NCBI RefSeq assembly: GCF_046600735.1
Contig: NZ_JBJMAW010000006.1
Span: forward strand, 62,001-126,000
Source of the DNA: Novilysobacter_A longmucuonensis
GTDB taxonomy: Bacteria; Pseudomonadota; Gammaproteobacteria; Xanthomonadales; Xanthomonadaceae
Reading direction: 5' to 3'
DNA length: 64,000 nt
Under the pieces are notes generated by a model. The model made no database searches. It was given only the letters and a program-made list of their open reading frames with translations, and was not told the DNA's origin. How positions within the stretch are numbered: position 1 is the stretch's first letter; every line of letters starts with the position of its first letter. Positions 36,280 through 43,024 of the stretch are shown piece by piece. Made by a program: the position numbers and the translations under genes.

Positions 36280-36792
36280 ATGGCTAAGAACGCAAAAGGC
36301 AAGGCTGACAAGGATAAAGGAAAGGGTGCCGGCGGCGGCACGATCGCCCTGAACAAGCGCGCGCGCCACGACTACCACCTCGAGGAACGCTTCGAGGCCG
36401 GCCTGGCGCTGCAGGGCTGGGAGCTGAAATCGATCCGCGCCGGGCGCGCCAACATCGGCGAGAGCTACGCGGTGGTCCGCGGCGGCGAGATGTTCCTGTT
36501 CGGCGCGCAGATGACGCCGCTGATCTCGGCCTCGACCCACGTGGTCACCGAGGAACGCCGTACCCGCAAGCTGCTGCTCCACCGCAGCGAGATCGACAAC
36601 CTGATCGGTCGGATCCAACGCGACGGCTACACCGTGGTGCCGACCGCGCTGTACTGGAAAGGCAACAAGATCAAGATCGAACTGGCGCTTGCCAAGGGCA
36701 AGCAGGCCCACGACAAGCGGCAGACTAACAAGGACCGGGACTGGGCACGCGAGAAACAGCGCGTGATGCGACGCGCCAACAAAAATGCGTGA
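36280..36792 (+). CDS. smpB: SsrA-binding protein SmpB
   Basis: Binds tmRNA for rescue of stalled ribosomes. The 170-aa product starts MAKNAKGKADKDKGKGAGGG with a lysine-rich extension, then the SmpB core (NKRARHDYHLEERFEAGLAL, GWELKSIRAGRANI, ALYWKGNKIKIELALAKGK) and the basic tail DKRQTNKDRDWAREK. The tmRNA gene itself is not visible in the window. Confidence 0.97.
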   Translation: MAKNAKGKADKDKGKGAGGGTIALNKRARHDYHLEERFEAGLALQGWELKSIRAGRANIGESYAVVRGGEMFLFGAQMTPLISASTHVVTEERRTRKLLLHRSEIDNLIGRIQRDGYTVVPTALYWKGNKIKIELALAKGKQAHDKRQTNKDRDWAREKQRVMRRANKNA

Positions 36793-36881
36793 GCCGGCCG
36801 GCGACGTTTCACAACGGCCCCGATAGAGATATCGCCGAGCGCCCTGCCACGCCATGCAACCCGCAGGCTGGCGGTTCTCCC

Positions 36882-37093
36882 GTAGGAGCGGCTTCAGCCG
36901 CGACCCGCGAACGTCCGTCAGTCAGCGGATATCGCGGAGCGCCACGCCCACCCCGGACAACCGTAGGCTGGGCTGCCAAGCCCAGCGCTTCTTGTTTGGG
37001 GGACACGGCGCTGCCAGCCGAAAAGCCGGCTTTGCCAGCCCCGCCTGCGTGGAGCTCCGTCCGGGACTGGATCGCGGCTGAAGCCGCTCCTAC
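36882..37093. repeat. Split GTAG repeat pair with an inner hairpin
   Basis: The left arm at 36882 (GTAGGAGCGGCTTCAGCC) and the right arm ending at 37093 are about 165 bases apart. Between them lies a further hairpin, GTAGGCTGGGCTGCCAAGCC. The right arm contains the TAG stop of the next gene. The gap from 36793 to 37089 holds no gene. Confidence 0.8.
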
Positions 37094-37371
37094 AGGGACT
37101 CGGTGAGCGCGATGCGGGGTTCGGCGCGGCCCATCGGTGGCCGATAGTCCGGCAGGCTTGGGGTCTCCTCGCTCATTCCGGCACCGGCCAGCATCGCATC
37201 CAGTCTGGACCAGACGTAGTCGGCGTGGCTGCCGGCCCCTTCGCGAATGAGATCGGCGCGCACGCTGAATGTGATCCAGAACGCTTCCGGGTTGGGCTGG
37301 GTGGACATCATGGCGGGAAGGAACCGCTCCAGCGAGTCCAGGCTTTCCTTCAGTCGTTCGAGTGTGGCCAT
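37090..37371 (-). CDS. Small protein, function unknown
   Basis: A 93-aa protein starting MATLERLKESLDSLERFLP. It is probably helical in the first half (LKESLDSLERFLPAMM, VRADLIREGAGSHADYVWSRL) and proline-rich at the end. I do not recognise a family. It lies 118 bases downstream of the RES-domain gene on the same strand and may share its transcript. Its TAG stop lies within a REP-type repeat head, so the tail PRIALTESL may be altered. Confidence 0.65.
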   Translation of the reverse strand: MATLERLKESLDSLERFLPAMMSTQPNPEAFWITFSVRADLIREGAGSHADYVWSRLDAMLAGAGMSEETPSLPDYRPPMGRAEPRIALTESL

Positions 37372-37489
37372 GGGAATACTTATGCGCTTTTGGCCGTTAG
37401 GGACGAATGAAAACGGGGCGCGCGATCCCGCAGTTGCATGTGGTCGTTCACGTTCGCCGCAGGCGCCTGCACTGCAACGCCCACAACGA

Positions 37490-38086
37490 TCAGTAGCGCA
37501 GGCGCGAGTCGATGTGCACTGCGTCCAGCGACAGCACCGCCAGGCGCCCGTGGTCGGGGTGCCGGGGATTGATGAGGACGTTGTACTCGCGCGGGGACAG
37601 CGCACTGGGGACCTTGAGCGCCAGCGACGCCTCGTCCGCCCACCACCGGTCGCCGATTTCCTGCACATGGCCGCGGTATGGCCGCTCCTTCCAGTCCTGC
37701 GGCAGGTCACGGCCGATCGACTGCAGGCAGCCGGCCGGCAAGCTGGCAACCACCATCACCAGTTCGTCCGGGGTCTCGCCCTCCAGGTGCGCGAGATACT
37801 CCAGTACCGCGCCGGCCGGGGACAACGAGGCATAGACCGCCTTGTCGTGCGCGGAGGTCCAGCGTCCGGAGCGGTAGGCCTGGGCGAGCGAGAACGGCGC
37901 ATCGGCGCGTTCCCTGGCGACGACCCGGTATACGGCGCACTGCTCACGCGGGCCCGCTTTAGATTCGTCGGTCTCGGCCGTGGCGACCGGCACCGAACTC
38001 GCTGGCGGATCACTGGCCGGGAATGTGTCCTCCAGCGCGTGGTCCAGTTGCTCCTGCTTGCCGCGGTCCGGCGGGAGTGCAGTCAT
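37490..38086 (-). CDS. RES-domain protein (possible NAD+-targeting toxin fold)
   Basis: A 198-aa protein with an N-terminal segment containing LDHALEDTFPASDPPAS, a short motif recurring at the start of several small stress-related proteins. A RES domain spans about 50-198: VYRVVARE, RSGRWTSAHDKAVYASLSP, GAVLEYLAHLEG, WADEASLALKVPSALSPREYN and LINPRHPDHGRL. The Arg, Glu and Ser that define RES are present. Other RES proteins act as NAD+-degrading toxins paired with an Xre/DUF2384 antitoxin; no such antitoxin gene is adjacent. The start overlaps the upstream lipoprotein stop (ATGA), so the two form an operon behind a sigma-54-type promoter. Confidence 0.85.
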   Translation of the reverse strand: MTALPPDRGKQEQLDHALEDTFPASDPPASSVPVATAETDESKAGPREQCAVYRVVARERADAPFSLAQAYRSGRWTSAHDKAVYASLSPAGAVLEYLAHLEGETPDELVMVVASLPAGCLQSIGRDLPQDWKERPYRGHVQEIGDRWWADEASLALKVPSALSPREYNVLINPRHPDHGRLAVLSLDAVHIDSRLRY

Positions 38087-38451
38087 GGCGCAGTGGTGCC
38101 GTCGTCGGTATCGGCAGGCACCGGATTGGCCGGGTCCATCGGGTCGGTCTGGTCGAGCGGGTCGGCCGGGTTCATCGGCTCCATCGGATCGGGCGGCGTC
38201 TGCCGGTCCAGCGCATCGGACATCGCCTCGCAATCTATCCGGTCCTGGCCGCTCAGGCCCATGCAGCGCTGGTCGGTCGCACCGGCCGGCGGCGACATTT
38301 CCACCCGGGCATCGGCCTGAGCCGGTGTCTCGGCGGCCGGCAGCACCGTGCTGTCGGCGGCCCTGGACTCGTCCTCGTCGACCTGCGCCACACGTCGATC
38401 GCAGGCGGCGAACACCACCAATACGGCCAGGCTCAAGACAAGCGGCTTCAT
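38083..38451 (-). CDS. Predicted lipoprotein, proline/aspartate-rich C-terminus
   Basis: A 122-aa product starting MKPLVLSLAVLVVFAACDRR with lipobox FAAC and mature Cys 17. The mature part is acidic and ends in a Pro-Met-Asp-Pro-rich, apparently disordered tail (DPMEPMNPADPLDQTDPMD). A short Cys-containing stretch, QRCMGLSGQDRIDCEAMSD, could form a disulfide. The family is not recognised. It has a strong ribosome site (AGGAG, six bases before ATG) and is first in the operon with the RES gene. Confidence 0.75.
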   Translation of the reverse strand: MKPLVLSLAVLVVFAACDRRVAQVDEDESRAADSTVLPAAETPAQADARVEMSPPAGATDQRCMGLSGQDRIDCEAMSDALDRQTPPDPMEPMNPADPLDQTDPMDPANPVPADTDDGTTAP

Positions 38452-38507
38452 CAATATCTCCTGTGGTGCATCGGTTGGCTCAGGACACGTGTCGCACCCA
38501 CAGTCTC

Positions 38508-38522
38508 GCAATGTGCGTGCCA
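38508..38522 (-). promoter_or_regulatory. Sigma-54-type promoter for the lipoprotein-RES operon
   Basis: The minus strand reads TGGCACGCACATTGC, an exact TGGCAC-N5-TTGC match (-24 GG, -12 GC). It lies 57 bases upstream of the lipoprotein ATG, in the correct orientation. Confidence 0.82.
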
Positions 38523-38660
38523 GCCAGTCGGCGCGCCTGATCGGCATCCGCTTCCGGCAGTCTCCGGCGCGCCGTGAAAACTTTGCAGGCCGGCGAAAGA
38601 TTTGATTCGTGCGCCTGCCGGACGTCCGCTCCGGTGCCGCTTGCACCCGGTCCGCTCCGA

Positions 38661-38675
38661 TGGCACGCCTTTTGC
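38661..38675 (+). promoter_or_regulatory. Sigma-54-type promoter for the hemerythrin operon
   Basis: TGGCACGCCTTTTGC is an exact match to TGGCACG-N4-TTGC. It points to the hemerythrin gene 163 bases downstream and is divergent from the promoter at 38508. A TCCGCTCCG direct repeat (38625 and 38651) lies just upstream. Apart from these two promoters, the 387-base gap 38452-38838 holds no feature I recognise. Confidence 0.82.
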
Positions 38676-38838
38676 GGCACCTGTGTTGGAGACGCTTTGA
38701 TTTCGAGTTGCTCTGGCTCGGGTGCCCTGCGTCGGGTGTTTTTTGTCTGGCTGTTGTTACCCGACCGAGCGCAGCCACCAGGAGCAGCAACCGGAGCGAG
38801 CGGCGGACGGTTCCGCCGACAGCAGATGGGGATGTGCC

Positions 38839-39387
38839 GTGTATCAGCAAATCGTGCGCTGGAACGCTGTTGACTACATCGAAACCGATCACCGGCTGGT
38901 CGAGGCGTTGTTCGAGGAATTCGAGCAGACCGCCAACGACGAGGATGCGGCAAAGGTGCTGGAGCGGCTGCTGACCCGCCTGGCCCTGCACGGACAACTC
39001 GAACATGCCCTGCTCTACCCGGCGCTGCGCCGCTTCGGCCCGGCCCTGGGCCGCAGCATCGACGAGGCCGAACGCGACCACGCCGCACTGGACGAATGCA
39101 TCGCCCAGATCCTCGAGGACAATGAAAATCAACGCCCATGCCGGGCGCGCGTGTCGGTGCTGAAGCAGTACGTGTCCGGTCATGTCCAGCGCGAGGAGAC
39201 CCACCTGCTGCCGATGGCACGGATCTGCGGAATCGACCTGGAGGCGTTGGGTGACGCGCTGTATAGCCGCCATCAGCGACTGCTGGCCTTCGGCCTGGCG
39301 CCGGGCGTGTCCGCGCAGGGCGCCGCGCTGCCCGCGCATGCCGCAGTCAGGCCTCCCCACCCCCCCGCCCGACCCATGCACCCATAG
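38839..39387 (+). CDS. Hemerythrin HHE-domain protein
   Basis: A 182-aa protein read from the GTG at 38839 (MYQQIVRWNAVDYIETDHRL), with GGGGAT upstream as ribosome site. It is a four-helix hemerythrin-like domain with the di-iron ligand pattern: H in ETDHRLVEALFEEFE, H-x3-E in HGQLEHALLYPAL, H in ERDHAALDE and H/E in HVQREETHLLP. Such domains bind O2, NO or sense iron/oxidative state. A proline-rich tail follows. It is first in a run with the SDR and BON genes; its TAG stop overlaps the ribosome site of the SDR gene. Confidence 0.88.
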   Translation: MYQQIVRWNAVDYIETDHRLVEALFEEFEQTANDEDAAKVLERLLTRLALHGQLEHALLYPALRRFGPALGRSIDEAERDHAALDECIAQILEDNENQRPCRARVSVLKQYVSGHVQREETHLLPMARICGIDLEALGDALYSRHQRLLAFGLAPGVSAQGAALPAHAAVRPPHPPARPMHP

Positions 39388-39396
39388 GAGCCGTTG

Positions 39397-40263
39397 ATGC
39401 CCGATCCATCCGCCTCGGACAAGCAACCGCCGCAGTCGCAAGCCCATCAACCCGGCGACCAGTCGGCGATGCGGCCGACCCCGGAAACCATCCGCGACAG
39501 CTATCTCGGCAGTGGCCGGCTCAAGGGCAGGTCCGCGCTGGTGACCGGCGGCGACAGCGGCATCGGGCGCGCCGTCGCGGTGCACTTCGCGCGCGAGGGC
39601 GCCGACGTGGCGATTGGCTATCTGGAAGAAACCGAAGACGCCCGCGAGACCGAGCGGCTGATCCGGGCCGAGGGCGCGAAATGCCTGCTGCTGCCGGGCG
39701 ACCTGGGCGTTGAGGATGCCTGCAGGCAGGCGGTGGCGAAGACGGTGGAGACCTTCGGCCGGCTCGACATCCTGGTCAACAACGCGGCCGAGCAGCACCC
39801 GGTGGAGGCGGCCGGCGAACTGACCGCCGAGCAGATCGAGCGAACCTTCCGGACCAACATCTTCGCGTACATCTACATGGCCAAGGCCGCTCTCGAGCAC
39901 CTGCCCGAGGGCGGCGCGATCATCAACACCGGCTCGGTCACCGGGGTGCGCGGCCACAAGACGCTGCTCGATTACGCCGCGACCAAGGGCGCGATCCATG
40001 CATTCACGTTTTCGCTGGCGCAGGCTTACGCCGAGCGGGGCATCCGGGTCAACGCGGTCGCACCCGGCCCGATCTGGACGCCGCTGATTCCGGCGAGTTT
40101 CCCCAAGGAGAAGGTCGCCCAGTTCGGCGCCTCCACGCTGATGAAGCGCGCGGGACAGCCGTCGGAACTGGGGCCGGCATATGTTTTTCTCGCCTCGGAG
40201 GAGGCCTCGTTCATCACCGGTCAAATCATCCACATCAATGGCGGAGGACACATCAGTGCGTGA
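39397..40263 (+). CDS. Short-chain dehydrogenase/reductase (general-stress type)
   Basis: A 288-aa NAD(P)-dependent oxidoreductase. After a 40-residue Q/P-rich N-terminal extension comes the Rossmann motif TGGDSGIGRAVAVHFA, then NNAAEQHP, the catalytic Ser region INTGSVTGV and YAATKGA (Tyr-x3-Lys), and a C-terminal SSEASFITGQ-like ITGQIIHINGGGH. It resembles YghA/YhxC-type stress oxidoreductases; the substrate is unknown. AGGAG lies seven bases before the ATG, overlapping the hemerythrin stop, so the two are co-transcribed. Confidence 0.92.
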   Translation: MPDPSASDKQPPQSQAHQPGDQSAMRPTPETIRDSYLGSGRLKGRSALVTGGDSGIGRAVAVHFAREGADVAIGYLEETEDARETERLIRAEGAKCLLLPGDLGVEDACRQAVAKTVETFGRLDILVNNAAEQHPVEAAGELTAEQIERTFRTNIFAYIYMAKAALEHLPEGGAIINTGSVTGVRGHKTLLDYAATKGAIHAFTFSLAQAYAERGIRVNAVAPGPIWTPLIPASFPKEKVAQFGASTLMKRAGQPSELGPAYVFLASEEASFITGQIIHINGGGHISA

Positions 40264-40369
40264 TCAATATCTGGGAACCGAATTCAAGGCCGTCGCTGAG
40301 GAAGCGATGCATCTGGGCATGCGATGCGCGAAAGCGGGTCGCGACTGGCTAACCGGCAGGAGAGACGAG

Positions 40370-41317
40370 ATGGGCCGACGAGATCAAGGTGATGAGCAAC
40401 GGTATGCACAGGAGGACGCGCGTCGCGGGGGCCGGCAGAGCCAGCACATGCACGGCAGCTCGCCCAACCAGCCGCGCGGGCGCAACCAGTGGAACGACCC
40501 CTCCCCGCAGCGCGGCCAGGATGCCAGCCAGGGCAACGACTGGGACCGCGACATCGACGACGTGAGCGGCGGTTCCGGGCGCGAATACGGCCACAGCAAC
40601 TCCAACGACCGCGGTTACGGGCAGGGCGCGCAGTCGCAACAGGCCGGTGGCGGTTCCGACCCGCGTGCACAGGGCGGCTCCGACATGCCCGGCGCCGGCA
40701 TGCAGGGGTCCGGCAGGAACCAGGCATACAGCCAACATGGCGAGGATCGCTATGGCGAGGACCGGCTGGGTGGCCGCCAGTCCTTCGATCGCTACGGCGG
40801 CGAGAGCCAGGGTTCGGGCGGACGTGCCCACCTACAGGATCGATCGGGTGTCGGCGGCTTTGGCGACTACGGTTCCACCAGCAACCGCAGCAGTGGGTAC
40901 GGCTCGGTCGGCTCGCAGCACGGCGGGCAGCAGCAGGGCCAGAGCCATCGCGGCCGCGGGCCCCGGCAATACACCCGCTCCGACGAACGCATTCTCGAGG
41001 ACGTATGCGAACGGCTGACCGATGACCACGATATCGACGCCAGCGACATCGAGGTCAAGGCCCAGAGTGGTTCGGTGACATTGGAGGGCTCGGTGACCGA
41101 GCGCTGGATGAAACATCGCGCCGAGGACCTGGTCGATGCCTGCAGCGGCGTGAAGCAGGTCGATAACCGCCTGCGGGTCAAGAGCAGCGCGTCGGGCAGC
41201 AACGACGGGCGCTCGCAGGACATCGGCGCGGGTACGCCCTCGGGTGGTTCCTCGTCTAGCGGCCCGTCGTCGAGCGGTTCCTCGTCGACAGGCCCATCGT
41301 CGCAACAACCGCATTGA
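40370..41317 (+). CDS. BON-domain protein with long low-complexity flanks
   Basis: A 315-aa protein from the ATG at 40370 (MGRRDQGDEQRYAQED), chosen for its GGCAGGAG ribosome site. A GTG at 40256 overlapping the SDR stop is an alternative that would add 38 residues. Residues 20-200 are Gly/Gln/Ser/Arg-rich and probably disordered. One BON domain follows (RILEDVCERLTDDHDID, VKAQSGSVTLEGSVTERW, GVKQVDNRLRVKSS), then a Ser/Gly/Pro tail. BON domains bind membranes or envelope components; no signal peptide is seen. It is third in the hemerythrin-SDR-BON run. Confidence 0.85.
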   Translation: MGRRDQGDEQRYAQEDARRGGRQSQHMHGSSPNQPRGRNQWNDPSPQRGQDASQGNDWDRDIDDVSGGSGREYGHSNSNDRGYGQGAQSQQAGGGSDPRAQGGSDMPGAGMQGSGRNQAYSQHGEDRYGEDRLGGRQSFDRYGGESQGSGGRAHLQDRSGVGGFGDYGSTSNRSSGYGSVGSQHGGQQQGQSHRGRGPRQYTRSDERILEDVCERLTDDHDIDASDIEVKAQSGSVTLEGSVTERWMKHRAEDLVDACSGVKQVDNRLRVKSSASGSNDGRSQDIGAGTPSGGSSSSGPSSSGSSSTGPSSQQPH

Positions 41318-41354
41318 TTCGATGCGGCGCGCGGAAGCGTGATCGGGCTACTAC

Positions 41355-41630
41355 GTCGCGACCGTGCATCGTGCCCATGGGGCGCTCCTACGGGGCCATG
41401 CCTTTGTAGGAGCGGGCCATGCCCGCGATCGGGCTGCGTCGCGACCGTGCATCGCGCCCATGGGGCGCTCCTACGGGGCCATGCCTTTGTAGGAGCGGGC
41501 CATGCCCGCGATCGGGCTGCGTCGCGACCGTACATCGCGCCCACGGGGCGCTCCTACGGGGCCATGCTTTTGTAGGAGCGGGCCATGCCCGCGATGGGGT
41601 TACGTCGTCGCCCATGGGTCACTCCTGCAG
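41355..41630. repeat. 83-bp tandem array of GTAG-type palindromes
   Basis: Three near-identical 83-base units begin at GTCGCGACCG at 41355, 41438 and 41521, with a degenerate fourth start at 41604. Each unit holds two palindromes, GCCCATGGGGCGCTCCTAC and GTAGGAGCGGGCCATGCCCG, in opposite orientation. Short open frames across it are repeat translation, not genes. Confidence 0.92.
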
Positions 41631-41654
41631 CAAGCGGTCTGTGCCCGCTGGCGC

Positions 41655-41750
41655 AGGCCATCCTGTATCACAACCAATATCTCCTCCAGCAAGGCCGGCT
41701 TGATACATGCGCCTTAAATCCCGCTTCCGTGGTCTGCTGCCGGTCAGGAG
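41655..41750 (-). pseudogene. Receiver-domain remnant after a histidine kinase
   Basis: The minus strand encodes a broken match to the end of the receiver domain at 45277-45400: RQQTTEAGFKAHV corresponds to RQRTAESGFKAHV there. After a one-base loss, the frame shift hides LLEEILVVIQ. At nucleotide level TCTCCTCCAGCAAGGCCGGC is identical in both. It lies just beyond the stop of the kinase at 41744 and looks like a fossil of a hybrid kinase. Confidence 0.78.
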
Positions 41751-42874
41751 CCGTCCTTTGGAACCCGGACCGTAAACGTGGTCCCTGCTGTTTGCGTGGA
41801 CTGGAGACTGATCGACCCATGGTGCGCAAGCACGATTTCCCGGGTGATGTATAACCCCAGCCCCAGGTTCTTCTGCGAGGGGCCGTCTCCAGCCGCATGC
41901 CTGGCATGGCGGCTGAGCAGATCGAAGATATGCTCCTGTTCGTCTGGTGCTATCGGTTCTCCATCGTTGTGAACCGTCAGCACGATGTCTTGGGGATTCG
42001 CAGTAGTGACAACCGACACCTCTCCGTCCTTGCTTCCATGCTGTAGGGCGTTGTTGATCAGGTTCTGATAGACCTGCCCTAGCCTGCCTGCATCCCATCT
42101 TCCACGGACATCCCCATCGATCACGCAGCGGATGGTGCGGCCCGGATTGGACAGGCTAAGCTCTTCGACCACCTGCTCGCATACGGCCGCCAGGTTTGTC
42201 TCAGCGCGCGATATCGATATACCGCCGCCGATGCGGCTTCTCGTGAAGTCGAGAAGGTTGTCGAGCATTTCGCTCATTCTCGTGCTGCTCCTGAACATCC
42301 GGGAACCGAGCTGGATCAGATTGGCATCGGAGTCCGGCGACTGCATGAGATATTCGGCCCCGAGACTGACCGACTGCAAGGGCGTGCGCAGATCGTGGCC
42401 GAGGATGCCTACGAATATGTCCTGAGCCTGCCGGACCATAGCGGCGTAGCGACTTACCGACTCGGCAAGCGCCTGGTCGACCGCTTCGTTGAACCGGGTG
42501 ATATCGCGCGCATGAAAACGCACCACATCCTCGTTTTGATCGGACCAGAGCAGCAGCACGCTCGCGCGCAGCGCCCGATACTCCGATATCAGCTGCTCGA
42601 TGGTGAACCCGCATTTCAACCGCGTCTCGGCGTGGATTTCGGCCGCGGTGTCGCCGGGCGTTGGCGGAACGTGTCCCTTGGACTTCTCGACGCTCTCCTC
42701 GTCGGTTTGCCAGGTTGCGAGGTCCGCCGAGATCACCTTCAACATGTCCTCCGCGTGATCGCGCAGTTCCGCGACGTCCATGACGCCGGTCGTGGGCTCG
42801 ATCGTTCGCGCGAAGTCTTCCCATTCCTGGAGAATGGGCTCCATGTTGTGCCGGATAAACTCGGATAGCCTCAT
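41744..42874 (-). CDS. Sensor histidine kinase, non-hybrid, with RsbR-like N-terminus
   Basis: A 376-aa soluble kinase starting MRLSEFIRHNMEPILQEWED; the ATG at 42874 has GGGAG five bases upstream, and an ATG at 42892 is an alternative. Residues 1-150 resemble the helical RsbR/sensor N-terminal domain (FARTIEP, ITRFNEAVDQALAES). The HisKA box GILGHDLRTPLQSV and HATPase motifs (NLINNALQHGS, GLGLYITREIVLAHHGSI) follow. The protein stops just after the ATPase domain, where a decayed receiver domain begins. No membrane segments are seen. The signal and partner are unknown; the NtrC-type regulator 6 kb away is a candidate. Confidence 0.88.
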   Translation of the reverse strand: MRLSEFIRHNMEPILQEWEDFARTIEPTTGVMDVAELRDHAEDMLKVISADLATWQTDEESVEKSKGHVPPTPGDTAAEIHAETRLKCGFTIEQLISEYRALRASVLLLWSDQNEDVVRFHARDITRFNEAVDQALAESVSRYAAMVRQAQDIFVGILGHDLRTPLQSVSLGAEYLMQSPDSDANLIQLGSRMFRSSTRMSEMLDNLLDFTRSRIGGGISISRAETNLAAVCEQVVEELSLSNPGRTIRCVIDGDVRGRWDAGRLGQVYQNLINNALQHGSKDGEVSVVTTANPQDIVLTVHNDGEPIAPDEQEHIFDLLSRHARHAAGDGPSQKNLGLGLYITREIVLAHHGSISLQSTQTAGTTFTVRVPKDGS

Positions 42875-43024
42875 TGCTGCTCCCTTGCTCATAAAAATAC
42901 AGCCCTTTTTTGAAGGCACGAACTGCAGGAATACAGCGTAAAGGGCGTGGAATGAGTGAATGGTAGGCGATCTGTGCCATCCGCGAGTACAAGCCGCACC
43001 ACCGCGCACGCGCGAATTTCGGTC

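Noticed and set aside
36793..37089. tmRNA gene (ssrA) next to smpB
   Set aside because: No tRNA-like ends or tag reading frame are recognisable; the gap is repeat DNA.
39213..39228. Sigma-54-like TGGCACGGATCTGCG within the hemerythrin gene
   Set aside because: It lacks TTGC at the -12 position and lies inside coding sequence.
41355..41630. CRISPR array
   Set aside because: The units are directly adjacent 83-bp near-identical copies with internal palindromes and no unique spacers, and no cas gene is near.
41339..41717. Short overlapping plus-strand frames of 70-95 codons
   Set aside because: They are translations of the 83-bp palindrome array, repeating the same words in each unit.
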